Shown: in pieces, positions 26,337 through 34,890 of the stretch | How the letters are laid out: each line of letters begins with the position of its first letter | Position numbering within the stretch: position 1 is the first letter of the stretch | Origin: CAVTWJ01 sp963849485 | Lineage (GTDB): Bacteria > Oederibacteriota > Muellerivitia > Muellerivitales > Muellerivitaceae | Assembly: GCA_963849485.1 (NCBI GenBank) | Contig: CAWKIF010000114.1 | Coordinates: 10,809 to 74,808, forward strand | Direction of reading: 5' to 3' | DNA: 64,000 nucleotides | Notes under the pieces: model-generated | Databases searched by the model: none | What the model was told of the DNA's origin: nothing | The model's input: the letters and a program-made list of their open reading frames with translations, nothing else | Position numbers and translations under genes: made by a program

Positions 26337-27163
26337 TCCGCTTCGTTTTTTTGGAAATAAAATACGAAAGAGCACAATCCAAAGCCTAGCAAGGAAACCC
26401 CGATCCAAAGCCAGCTTAAAAATTCAGCGGAGTCCCCCACCAAAAGGGGCAATTTGACTGAATACAAGCCCAATATCCCGATAAAGGTGCTCAGGAGGGT
26501 GAGGGCCTCCGGGCTTAAAATGGAAACCGGATTAAAACAAGAAATAAAGTCCGAGAGGTACTTTTTTCTGTCAAACTGGCTGGGGGCTTTCGGGAGGCTC
26601 AGGGTGAGCCGATGAACTTGGTATCCGAAAAGGCTATAGGCGATGGTCAGGTAGATCACGATCATATATAACCACCGTTCGACTTCTATTCCCCTATTCA
26701 ACATAATCGCGACTACGGGGAGCCCCAGGATGGGCAGGAAGAAGGATTGACAGAGGGCAAATACCGTTTCCAAACTTTGGACGCGCTTCAAGAGAACTGG
26801 TTCTTCGACGATATAACCCGATCCCAACACACCCCAAGGATAATAAAACCATGCCGCGCCCTCGCCCGGTTGCAGGTAGAGGGACCCTAAAAGCTCGAAC
26901 AGGCGGTGGGGGTTGGGGAAGATTCCGGCGGGGGAGCTCATTTTCTCTAGGGAGGCGGGAGGCGTTACTCCCTCAGGAGTGGAGGTGGAAACAGGGGTGG
27001 CAGAGGCACTGGGGACCGGTTCTTGAGAGGTCGAAGCTAATTCCGGGGAGTCTGTTTTTGGGGGGATGGTATGGGCAGCTTTCCATTTAGAAAAAACCAG
27101 TCCGCAATATTCGCACTCCGACCTTGTTTCCGGTTGTTCAAAACCACAAGTCGGGCATTTCAT
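26333..27163 (-). CDS. Zinc-ribbon membrane protein
   Basis: 276 residues. An N-terminal zinc ribbon (MKCPTCGFEQPETRSECEYC, two CxxC knuckles) is followed by a Ser/Pro/Thr linker and several transmembrane helices (FFLPILGLPVVAIML, WLYMIVIYLTIAYSLFGYQV, ALTLLSTFIGILGLYSVKL, WLWIGVSLLGFGLCSFVFYF). The function is unknown. It is coupled to the downstream methyltransferase and follows the small EamA/SMR-like gene. Confidence 0.65.
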   Translation of the reverse strand: MKCPTCGFEQPETRSECEYCGLVFSKWKAAHTIPPKTDSPELASTSQEPVPSASATPVSTSTPEGVTPPASLEKMSSPAGIFPNPHRLFELLGSLYLQPGEGAAWFYYPWGVLGSGYIVEEPVLLKRVQSLETVFALCQSFFLPILGLPVVAIMLNRGIEVERWLYMIVIYLTIAYSLFGYQVHRLTLSLPKAPSQFDRKKYLSDFISCFNPVSILSPEALTLLSTFIGILGLYSVKLPLLVGDSAEFLSWLWIGVSLLGFGLCSFVFYFQKNEAE

Positions 27164-27176
27164 CCGATGAATATCC

Positions 27177-27494
27177 TCATTTCCCCAGGGTCATGCAAAG
27201 TCCACCCGCTACCACCAACGCCCCTCCCCACCATCTTTCGGGGGGTATGGTTTCCTTGAAAACGAAAAAGCTTAAAACTTGGGAAATCACGAAAAACAAA
27301 GTGATATAGACCCCCAATAACCTTCCAAAATCCCATTTGGGGAGGTTGACGGTTAAACCATAGAGAAATAATACCGCTGCTCCAAGCAAAAACCCCATGA
27401 TTCTTCCCGATTTAAGGCCCCACCGCACAAGGGCGTCCCCACCGCTTTCCAAGGCCGCCGCGAGGGTCAGAACGGCCATTATCTTGAAATCCAT
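27177..27494 (-). CDS. Small EamA/SMR-like membrane protein
   Basis: 105 residues with four predicted transmembrane helices (MAVLTLAAALESGGDALVRW, IMGFLLGAAVLFLYGLTVNL, GVYITLFFVISQVLSFFVF, WWGGALVVAGGLCMTLG) and a conserved-looking Glu in helix 1 and the late F-K-E-T-I-P-P-E-R loop, as in half-size drug/metabolite transporters. AAAGGATT precedes the ATG at 27494. The substrate is unknown. Confidence 0.7.
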   Translation of the reverse strand: MDFKIMAVLTLAAALESGGDALVRWGLKSGRIMGFLLGAAVLFLYGLTVNLPKWDFGRLLGVYITLFFVISQVLSFFVFKETIPPERWWGGALVVAGGLCMTLGK

Positions 27495-27524
27495 AGTTTT
27501 AATCCTTTCTTTCAACCTTGAGAT

Positions 27525-29408
27525 TTAAGGGGATGCCCTGAGGGAAACCGCCGGGCCATAAAGGCCTTTGTCCTCCTGGACCCACCAAGCGCCGTTGGAG
27601 GCTTTTTCCTCAGCCGACGAAAAAAGATAATTGTAAAGCCTGGCCCTCACATACTTGGGAGGGTGGGAGGGGAAAGGATTGGTTCCCAAAAGCTGAAGAA
27701 CCTTTTCATTCCCCCGCAGCAATGCCACCTCCAAGGAGGGAAACCAGGGAGTTTCCTGTATGTTCCCCAGGGCCGCGAACCACAACTGCCAATCCAACCG
27801 GGGCTGAAAGGGCGCCGACCAACGGGGAGGAATCTGCGGATCTCCCGGCTTGAACCGGTATCCATAGGCTTTCCACTCGAGGCCATCCTCGCTTCCCTCC
27901 AGGATGATTTCCGGTCTTTCGGTGGTCATCACGGCGAAAAGACCGTATCCGTTCACCGTCCCAAAGGGCGCCGCCGCATCATAAAGCCAAACGAAAGGGG
28001 TGGGCCAGTGGATTTGAGCCTTAAAGGAAAAAGAAACCTGCATGGAGCTTAGGATCAATACGATAACCAGGAAAGCTGTTTGAATCCATCGGGGCAAAGT
28101 TTTAAAGCTGTGCTGTGGGATATTGGCGGTTTTTTTAATGAAAAAGCCCCGAACGGGGCCGGGCCAGGCCGCGTCTTCGAGGAAGAAAAGCCCCAGGCTC
28201 GCCGAAACCCAATTGAAAAAACAATAATTGCCCGTCAAAGCGATCAAGATTTGGAGGGCCAGCCAAAACCCAAAAGCGTAGGGTTTGAACCGGCGGGGAC
28301 CCCAGAGGGCGAAAGGCACCGCCAGTTCGGTGAAAAACACGAAAAGGCAGGAGATCTTTTGGAACGCCGGGGGAAGCTTGTCCATATACCAAGAGAGCGG
28401 GGTGGGAAGGGGCTGGGTGTGGTAATGGTAACAAAGGGCCGTCAACCCCCTCCAAGCGGCGTCCCCGCTGGAAAGTTTCACGACCCCGGCGCAAAAGATG
28501 AGGCGAAAGAGCAACCATTGAAATAATAAAAGCGGAAGGGTTGGAACATCGGCCCTGGCCGTAGCGCCGGGTTTCCAGGAAAGGGGGGAGGCCAGCAGGG
28601 ATAGAACCGCCGCCTCCAGCAAAAGGTTGTCCCATTGGAAGCTCAGAAAATCCTGTCCCACCCGGATAAGCGAAAGATAAAGAATCCACAAAAGGAAAAG
28701 GCTGAGAGCAGGGGCGATATCCAATAAAAGCGCGAGGGATACCAGGGCTCCCACCCCACAGAGGCCGTGCAAAAAAGTATTACTCGAATTGAACCAACAG
28801 AGGGTTGGTAACGCAAGAAATGAAGTGTCTCCGAACTCCCTGTGGACCTCTTCCAGAAAACGGGAGGCCGGCGATAACCCCGCACTCCCAAAAAGCCCCT
28901 CCACTTGGGAGTTGAGGGAAAGGAAAGCCGCCAGGAAGGCCAAGGCCAGCGTCTTGATAAACAGCCAACGGGAAATTCGGAAGTTGGGTCGGTCGTCTGG
29001 GGACGCCAAACCGCATGAACCAGTCTTGGATAACCATCCCCGATGGGAGGCAACCCATCCATAGGCCTTCTCGGAAAGGAAGGCGAGGCCTGGGATCGAC
29101 TGATAGGCCCAGGGAAGCCACCTGAAGACCGTCTGGAATGACAGGCCTTTACAGACCGCTTGGGCTCCGGAGGTGACAGTACCATCCGGTTCAATCAATT
29201 GGACGGAAGACCGAAACCGGTCGAGAGTTATTTCAGGATAAAGGGGGGCCACTTCTTGGTAGGGACGGTAATCGACCCTTTCCCGGGTTAAAAAGCGCCA
29301 TCGACGGATCCAAAGTCGGCAAAACCCACATTCGCCGTCGTAAACCATGAGGGGTTTGGCAGGGTGCGAGGTGTAAGGATTGAGTCGCGCCTGGGATGAA
29401 AAAACCAA
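27525..29408 (-). CDS. DCC-family thiol protein fused to a lipase-maturation-factor-like membrane protein
   Basis: 627 residues. Residues about 15-140 are a DCC (DUF393) thioredoxin-like domain with the DGECGFC motif. About ten transmembrane helices follow, with LMF1-family hallmarks: DFLSFQWDNLLLEAAVL, the GVVKLSSGDAAWRGLTAL block and CYHYHTQPLPTPLSWYMDKLP. Eukaryotic LMF1 supports folding of lipases in the ER; bacterial members are uncharacterised. The fusion pairs a redox-active CxxC with an LMF module. The start is TTG at 29408 with AGGAGAAGG upstream; an internal ATG just before the DCC motif is an alternative. Confidence 0.82.
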   Translation of the reverse strand: MVFSSQARLNPYTSHPAKPLMVYDGECGFCRLWIRRWRFLTRERVDYRPYQEVAPLYPEITLDRFRSSVQLIEPDGTVTSGAQAVCKGLSFQTVFRWLPWAYQSIPGLAFLSEKAYGWVASHRGWLSKTGSCGLASPDDRPNFRISRWLFIKTLALAFLAAFLSLNSQVEGLFGSAGLSPASRFLEEVHREFGDTSFLALPTLCWFNSSNTFLHGLCGVGALVSLALLLDIAPALSLFLLWILYLSLIRVGQDFLSFQWDNLLLEAAVLSLLASPLSWKPGATARADVPTLPLLLFQWLLFRLIFCAGVVKLSSGDAAWRGLTALCYHYHTQPLPTPLSWYMDKLPPAFQKISCLFVFFTELAVPFALWGPRRFKPYAFGFWLALQILIALTGNYCFFNWVSASLGLFFLEDAAWPGPVRGFFIKKTANIPQHSFKTLPRWIQTAFLVIVLILSSMQVSFSFKAQIHWPTPFVWLYDAAAPFGTVNGYGLFAVMTTERPEIILEGSEDGLEWKAYGYRFKPGDPQIPPRWSAPFQPRLDWQLWFAALGNIQETPWFPSLEVALLRGNEKVLQLLGTNPFPSHPPKYVRARLYNYLFSSAEEKASNGAWWVQEDKGLYGPAVSLRASP

Positions 29409-29596
29409 AGGGCCTTCTCCTAAAAATCTCGTACTATTCTATAGGTTTCGCAACGAACACCCTTCTACTTAAATACCACCCAGATTCCTTTATTCCCATT
29501 GGAAAGGGGAATATAATTTTCAGAAGATAATGAATCGTTCCTGGACGGCATCGCTCCTCTTCGCCTCCCCGTCCCCATTCCAAGGTGGAAAATACC

Positions 29597-30484
29597 ATGA
29601 GTGACTTTGAAATGATGATTCGCTTGGGAAACGAGACTAACACCCGTTTCCTGATCTTTTTAATGGCGTTTGGTTTATTGGGAATCTGGCAATTTTGGAA
29701 AGGCTTCCGCCCCACCTTGATCCCCATAGCAACCCGATGGATGAATCACTTAGGCTTGGCTTTCATCAATATGCTGCTATTGCGCCTTTTATTCATGGGC
29801 ACCTCCCTGTGGGCAGCCCAAATCGCGTTTACTTACCGGATCGGATTGTTCCACTGGGTAGATGTTCCTTATTTTTTCTCTCTGGTTTTCACTGTTATAT
29901 TCATGGATTGGATGGTCTATTACCTACACCGGATGTACCACGCCATTCCCTTCTTTTGGGGAATCCACCGGGTCCATCACACGGACACGGAAGTGGAAGT
30001 TTCCACGGGGGTCCGGTTCCATCCCCTGGAAATACTTTTCACCGCCCTTTGGAAGGGGCTTTTTATCATCCTCTTGGGGGCTCCTCCCTCCTGCGCCGTG
30101 GTGTATGAGATCCTGTATATCGTCGCGATCCTTTTCAGCCATACCAACGTAAGGCTCCCTCAGGTACTCGAAGCCTGGGTTCGGCTGGTTTTTGTCACTC
30201 CGGACATGCACCGGATCCATCATTCCATCGAGCCAACGGAAACCAACTCCAATTTCGGTTTTATCTTGAGTTTCTGGGATCGGGCGCTCCTGACTTACCT
30301 GGCTGCACCGGCCAAGGGTCAGGAAAAATTAGTTTTAGGCCAGAAAGAGGATCGAGCTCCCCGGGATCAAGCCATTGTCTATTTGCTCAAACTTCCCTTT
30401 CAGGACGAGAAAGGGCGGGTGAACTGGTCCAACCTTTGGAAAGGTCAAAGTCAGGGGTGGACTAAGAAAGCCGGATCGGTATAA
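29597..30484 (+). CDS. Sterol desaturase/fatty acid hydroxylase family protein
   Basis: 295 residues with membrane helices around residues 15-110 and the di-iron histidine boxes of the family: HRMYH, HRVHHTDTEVEVS, and HRIHHSIEPTETNSNFG. It should be a membrane di-iron oxygenase acting on a lipid; the substrate is unknown. The ATG at 29597 has AAGGTGG eight bases upstream. Its last 34 bases overlap the 3' end of the convergent GT39-like gene. Confidence 0.9.
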   Translation: MSDFEMMIRLGNETNTRFLIFLMAFGLLGIWQFWKGFRPTLIPIATRWMNHLGLAFINMLLLRLLFMGTSLWAAQIAFTYRIGLFHWVDVPYFFSLVFTVIFMDWMVYYLHRMYHAIPFFWGIHRVHHTDTEVEVSTGVRFHPLEILFTALWKGLFIILLGAPPSCAVVYEILYIVAILFSHTNVRLPQVLEAWVRLVFVTPDMHRIHHSIEPTETNSNFGFILSFWDRALLTYLAAPAKGQEKLVLGQKEDRAPRDQAIVYLLKLPFQDEKGRVNWSNLWKGQSQGWTKKAGSV

Positions 30485-32235
30485 CCCCTCGTTTGTAAAA
30501 AAGGCACCGAAAGAATGTAAGCCGCTCTTTGCTGATTTAGTTTTCCCGGTTTTTCTTTTTTGGATTTTATTTCTAACTTATCTTTACTTCGTGTCTTCGC
30601 GTCTTCGTGTTGGTTGTGGGTGTTGCCTTCTTTTTCCCCGGGAATCTCAAAATAAAACCAGGTTTCCCCCACGGTACCTGTCGGGGGCGTACGGATGATC
30701 CAACTTTGTGCGATGGCTTGGGTGGAGGGATAGGCGACTGGTGCGATTTGCAGAAAAGAAGCGTTCACGGCGTAGATTTTCCCCGCCTGGGGAGCTATCA
30801 AGTCGTCCCCAGTCCAGGGTTCCCAATTCAGCCCATAAACCTTGGGATCCACGGCTCCATAATAGGCCAGCCTGATTTTTCCCCATCCTCTCTTTTGACC
30901 TTCCGACGCCAGCCGTTTTAAATCCTGCCCCCAATCCAGATTGGAATCACCCAGAAGAAACATCTTGCGGTCGGCGGGCACCCAATCATTGAAATAACTC
31001 AGGGCCCGGGTCGATTGGGTTCCCACGCTCAGGACCTGCCAAGCCAGGAGCCCGTAGGCCGCCAGTTTCCAGGCACGGGCCTGGGGGTTGTTTTCAGGAT
31101 CGGCCTGGGCCATCCAAGCCCAAGCCCGTGCGGCCACCAGAAACAGGAAGGGAAAAGCGGGGAGCAGGTAGCGTACCCCCAGGTTGGGGGTTCCCAGAAG
31201 GGCCAAAGTAAAGAGGAGGGGCGATACCCATAGCCACCCGGGAAGCCAAATTCTTTTTTGAAAGGCCAGGGGAATGGCCAGGACGAGAAGAAGGAGGAAG
31301 GGGATGGGTTCCTTCAAGAGGAAAGCGCAGGGCAGGTAAAACCAGTTGTTTTTGAGGCCGGCCGTCCCCCAAAAGAAAACCGGATGGGGCTGGCGGGCAT
31401 AGGCCGCGTTTTCCCCCAATTTTTCGATGAAGGAGTTCCAGGGCCAGGGATGGTCCGGAAGACCGATGGTCCCCGGCAAGTAAAGGGCGGAAAGAACCAA
31501 GAAAAAGCCCAGGGCCCCCAGACCCCAGCGTCGTAAAACCACCCGGGCCAATTTCCAGGTGAGGGGTCGGGGTTTGAAGCGGTCATTTTCAGTGAGCCAT
31601 TCCAGGACCATGAAAAGAGGCAAAAGGACCAAACCATAAAACTTGCAACCCACCGCGAGCCCCGTCAAGAGGCCCGCTCCCAGGGGAGCTTCCACGGAGG
31701 TTTTCATTTGGGCTCTTTGAAAGGCCCATACCGCCAGGAAGATGAAAAAAGCCGGGGCGATGTCCGTCTTGGCCAGGCCCGAAAGGGCCCCCAGGAGCGG
31801 ATCGAAAGCCCAGAGGCTGAGACTCCCGATCAGCCAAAGGGGTTCTTTCCATGAGACCCCAAAAAGTACAAGGCCTATGCCCAAAGCCAGGAGGAGGCTG
31901 GTGAAACGGGCCCAAAAAATGATGGATTCCAAGCGGTTGAGGTTCCATTCAAAAAGGAAATGGTGGGCCCGATCCATCACATCGCCGGAAGGGGCAAGAT
32001 GATTGAGATGCATGAATAACAAAGGCCAGGAGGTCAAGGCTCCCGCCAAGGGAGGATGGTTATGGGGAGTCCGGGCATCGCCTTGGGTGAGGTAGTAATA
32101 GCCGTTGGTGATGTCGGTGGGCTCATCCGCCGTGAGGGAATCCCCCAGCATCCGGGGCACTGCCTGGAGGCAAAAGACCGCCGCGAAGAGAATGAAAAGA
32201 ACGGTGAGTTTGAGGTTTTGTCCCGGAAGTTTCAT
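30451..32235 (-). CDS. GT39-like membrane glycosyltransferase
   Basis: 594 residues with about ten transmembrane helices and the ArnT/PMT-type first-loop acidic motif (DSLTADEPTDITNGYYYL, then HNHPPLAGALTSWPLL). Such enzymes transfer a sugar from a polyprenyl-phosphate donor in the periplasm; donor and acceptor are unknown. The C-terminal ~45 residues are lysine-rich and encoded by a dispersed repeat (about 30584-30615) and flanking sequence, so the ancestral stop was probably earlier. Confidence 0.8.
   Translation of the reverse strand: MKLPGQNLKLTVLFILFAAVFCLQAVPRMLGDSLTADEPTDITNGYYYLTQGDARTPHNHPPLAGALTSWPLLFMHLNHLAPSGDVMDRAHHFLFEWNLNRLESIIFWARFTSLLLALGIGLVLFGVSWKEPLWLIGSLSLWAFDPLLGALSGLAKTDIAPAFFIFLAVWAFQRAQMKTSVEAPLGAGLLTGLAVGCKFYGLVLLPLFMVLEWLTENDRFKPRPLTWKLARVVLRRWGLGALGFFLVLSALYLPGTIGLPDHPWPWNSFIEKLGENAAYARQPHPVFFWGTAGLKNNWFYLPCAFLLKEPIPFLLLLVLAIPLAFQKRIWLPGWLWVSPLLFTLALLGTPNLGVRYLLPAFPFLFLVAARAWAWMAQADPENNPQARAWKLAAYGLLAWQVLSVGTQSTRALSYFNDWVPADRKMFLLGDSNLDWGQDLKRLASEGQKRGWGKIRLAYYGAVDPKVYGLNWEPWTGDDLIAPQAGKIYAVNASFLQIAPVAYPSTQAIAQSWIIRTPPTGTVGETWFYFEIPGEKEGNTHNQHEDAKTRSKDKLEIKSKKEKPGKLNQQRAAYILSVPFLQTRGYTDPAFLVHP
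30584..30615. repeat. Single-arm repeat (family copy D) in the 3' end of the GT39-like gene
   Basis: CTTCGTGTCTTCGCGTCTTC followed by GTGTTGG: the same GAAGACAC and CCAACAC modules as copy A at 14874-14970, on the opposite strand. No second arm is obvious nearby. Confidence 0.6.
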
Positions 32236-32321
32236 GGGGATAGTTTAACTTAAATAAAAGACGGCACCATCACCCCGCTGTTTCAAACCCGCCAATGGGC
32301 TAGGACAGCGCCTGGTAGGAC

Positions 32322-33051
32322 TTATTGGGCCGTGGGCGTCTCTTCCGGCGTGGGGGTCGGCGTGACCTGGGTTTTAATCAGGAATTTTTCGAACTTTTTC
32401 TCCGAATCCGGGTCCTTGCAATCCGAACAATCGGAAATGACTGTTTGTTTCATTGTGTCGTAAAGCACCGAGTCCGAAACCTCGAAGAGGCTTTTGTTCT
32501 CTTCTTCCTTTTTCTTACCGCAGGCCGTGGTGACCTTCAAGAAGGCCAGGTGAGGTCGAACCCACCGGACCACGCTGATTTTGGCGGTCTCATAAGACCA
32601 CCCATGAAACTGAATTCGGTCATAAAGTTTTGACTCCAGCGCCTCCGTCACGTCCAGGGTTTTTCCCAGCTTGATATCAACGAAAAAGGTGCGCCAGGAG
32701 CCTTCCAGGATTTCCAGGTTGATGAATATCTTCTGGCTGTCGGGGGACCAGTTGAACTGGCTGGGATCCCAGTGGGCCGTGAAGGTGCCCCGGTCGGTTT
32801 CCTGGATGAGGGGAGGATTGCCTTCCCGAATCTCGAAATGCCGCAGGGACTTGGAGTCCACCAGGGTGATGGGATAACGAAAAAAGATTTTGTCCCCCAC
32901 CCGGCGGTCAATCACCTGTTCCACCACAACCCGATACTTGCCGTCGGGGGACGTGGAAAGGTAAACCTGTTGGCCGGCCCGGGCCAGGGCCGGAAGCATC
33001 ATCGCCCCCGTCAACATAAGCGTCCAAAGGGAGGTGCAGGGCCTGTCGCAT
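32322..33051 (-). CDS. Exported protein of unknown function, probable N-terminal frameshift
   Basis: The main frame (32322-33017) encodes 231 residues: a likely signal peptide ending LPALARAGQ, WD/propeller-like strands (LSTSPDGKYRVVVEQ, FNWSPDSQKIFINLEI), a Cys pair region (SDCSDCKDPDS) and a Thr/Pro tail. The only well-placed ribosome site (AAGGAG) precedes an ATG at 33051 in another frame; joining that start to the main frame by a one-base shift near 33020-33040 gives a good signal peptide with an N-terminal Arg. The function is unknown. It follows tonB in the exb operon direction. Confidence 0.6.
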
Positions 33052-33076
33052 GAAATTTTCTCCTTAACATCATTCG

Positions 33077-33682
33077 TTATTGGTCAAACTTAAACCGATA
33101 GGGGATCCGGAGGCGGACCGCGACCGGCTCGTCTCCCGCGTAAGCGGGGGCGAAAAGCGATTGCTGGGCGGCCGCCAGGGCGGCCTCGTCACAGCCATAA
33201 CCCAAACCCTGGATCAATTGCACCATTTTAACCGCACCTGTGGCGTCGATGTCCACTTGTAAAATCACCACACCCTCGATATTGGCCCTTTTCGCCGCCT
33301 CGGGGTAAACCGCCTTCACCTGGGTGATAAATCGGGGCAGACGGCTGACTTCCGGCAATGGAGCGATAGGGGCCAGCGCCGTTTCCCGGAAAATCGGCAG
33401 GGCCCGGGGAAAGGGATGGCGGTGGAAACTGGTTTTTTCTCCGTTATTTTGACCGGGATCGTCCGGTGCTTAAAAAAAGGTTTCTGCCAAACCTCGTCTT
33501 CCGGGACAGGCGGGGCAAGCGCAATGGGCGAGTTGGCGCCGGAAAGGTCCAGTATTGAGAGGTTCAAGTCGAACATCCGGTTTCTGGCCAAAAAAAGCAG
33601 GACCGCGATAAAGATCAGATGAGAAAAAAGCGGAAAGGCCCCAGGGGCCCAGAGGAACCGAAAGGAAAAGCCTGGGCTTCAA
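33077..33682 (-). CDS. tonB: TonB-family energy transducer, two frameshifts
   Basis: Three overlapping frames together give about 201 residues: a membrane anchor (FPLFSHLIFIAVLLFLARNR) from the second frame, a Pro-rich middle, and a TonB C-terminal domain (residues about 110-201: FITQVKAVYPEAAKRANIEG, GVVILQVDIDATGAV, ALAAAQQSLFAPA). Frame breaks fall at G/C runs near 33635 and near 33410, and the two shifts cancel. The ATG at 33682 overlaps the exbD stop. TonB transmits proton-motive energy to outer-membrane receptors such as the one at 6478-8703. The breaks look like sequencing errors rather than decay. Confidence 0.78.
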
Positions 33683-34083
33683 GGAAGCGCCACCCCCAGG
33701 GCAATCTGGGTCACCCCCGCCTGGCGGGCCAGATCCAAGAGCTCCACGACCTTGCCATGGGTAACCTGGGCGTCGGCGGAAAGCACCAGCCGCAGGTTGG
33801 GGTTGAGCGCGGCGGCTTCCCGCAGGTCCTGGGACAGGGCCGGTTTCTCAATTCTTTTGTTCTGGTAGAAGATCTCGCCCTTTGCGGTTAAAACCAAGGC
33901 TTGGCTGGCCGGGAGGGTGGGGTTGGCCGTCAGGGCCTTAGGCACCTTCACCGGCACGGAGGGCGTCGAGATGAAACTGGCCGTCAGCATGAAGATGATT
34001 AAAAGCACCAGCATAATATCGACCAGGGGCACGACGTTGATCTGGGTGATGGCCTCGTCCGGATCGGTGCTGAGGTGGGACAT
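33679..34083 (-). CDS. exbD: ExbD/TolR biopolymer transport protein
   Basis: 134 residues: one transmembrane helix with the key Asp (INVVPLVDIMLVLLIIFML) and a periplasmic domain. It forms the proton channel with ExbB and energises TonB. Its stop overlaps the tonB start; it follows exbB by three bases. Confidence 0.92.
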   Translation of the reverse strand: MSHLSTDPDEAITQINVVPLVDIMLVLLIIFMLTASFISTPSVPVKVPKALTANPTLPASQALVLTAKGEIFYQNKRIEKPALSQDLREAAALNPNLRLVLSADAQVTHGKVVELLDLARQAGVTQIALGVALP

Positions 34084-34086
34084 GGA

Positions 34087-34710
34087 CTAGGCCTTTTTCT
34101 TCGTGGAATAGGCGAGGAGAAGCCGGGAAAACCGGTCGGCGGAAGCCATGGATTTCTTGATTCGGCTTTGAAAATAATTGTAAGCAGCCACGGCGGGGAT
34201 GGCGATCAGGAGCCCTACGGCCGTAGCCACCAGCGCCTCGGAAACACCCCGCATGACGACGGTGGGCCCCGATGTCCCGGCGATCGCCAGGTCATTGAAG
34301 GCCTTGATGATTCCTAAAACCGTCCCAAAGAGCCCGATGAAAGGCGCGTTATTGCCCAAAGTCCCCAGGACCAGCAGGCTTTTTTCCATCAAAATACGCT
34401 CCTGGATCCTTTGGCTTTCCATAACCTGTTCCAGGGCTCCCTGGTCCAGGGCCAAGTTGGCCAGTCCGGCCCTTAGAACGGCCCCTTCAGCGGAAGGGGA
34501 ATCGGTGGCCAGCCGTTCGACTTCGCTAAAATCACCCTTCGCCAGGAGAGCCGGGACTTTAGATTCCAATTCCGCGGTGCCCCGTTCCCGAACTTTGAAT
34601 TCACGAAATTTTTGAATGATGACCGCGATCGACCAAAGCGAAAGGGCCAGGAGGATGAAAAGGACCCACTCGCCCCCCAAAAGGGCGAAGGCCTTGATGG
34701 CTTGGAGCAT
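34087..34710 (-). CDS. exbB: ExbB/TolQ proton channel protein
   Basis: 207 residues: an N-terminal transmembrane helix (EWVLFILLALSLWSIAVII), a cytoplasmic helical part and two further helices with the MotA/TolQ/ExbB signature (LGTLGNNAPFIGLFGTVLGI, VATAVGLLIAIPAVAAYNYF). First gene of the exbB-exbD-tonB set. Confidence 0.93.
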   Translation of the reverse strand: MLQAIKAFALLGGEWVLFILLALSLWSIAVIIQKFREFKVRERGTAELESKVPALLAKGDFSEVERLATDSPSAEGAVLRAGLANLALDQGALEQVMESQRIQERILMEKSLLVLGTLGNNAPFIGLFGTVLGIIKAFNDLAIAGTSGPTVVMRGVSEALVATAVGLLIAIPAVAAYNYFQSRIKKSMASADRFSRLLLAYSTKKKA

Positions 34711-34820
34711 GGAGATTCCTCAGGATCGGGAGATATGCAAGCCGCAAATATTAACATAGCTGAAAGCTCAATATCAAAGACGTACTTGTTCATCCAATGC
34801 GGTTGATAGCACACGTCACA

Positions 34821-34852
34821 AAAAGAAAAACCCGCCTTAAAAAAGGCGGGCT
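34821..34852 (-). terminator. Rho-independent terminator
   Basis: On the minus strand, GCCCGCCTTTTTTAAGGCGGG followed by a T-rich tail, placed about 40 bases after the stop of the lipoprotein gene at 34891-36204. Confidence 0.8.
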
Positions 34853-34890
34853 TGTAAAGCTACCCGTTTTTTAATCCGGCTATTGAACCC

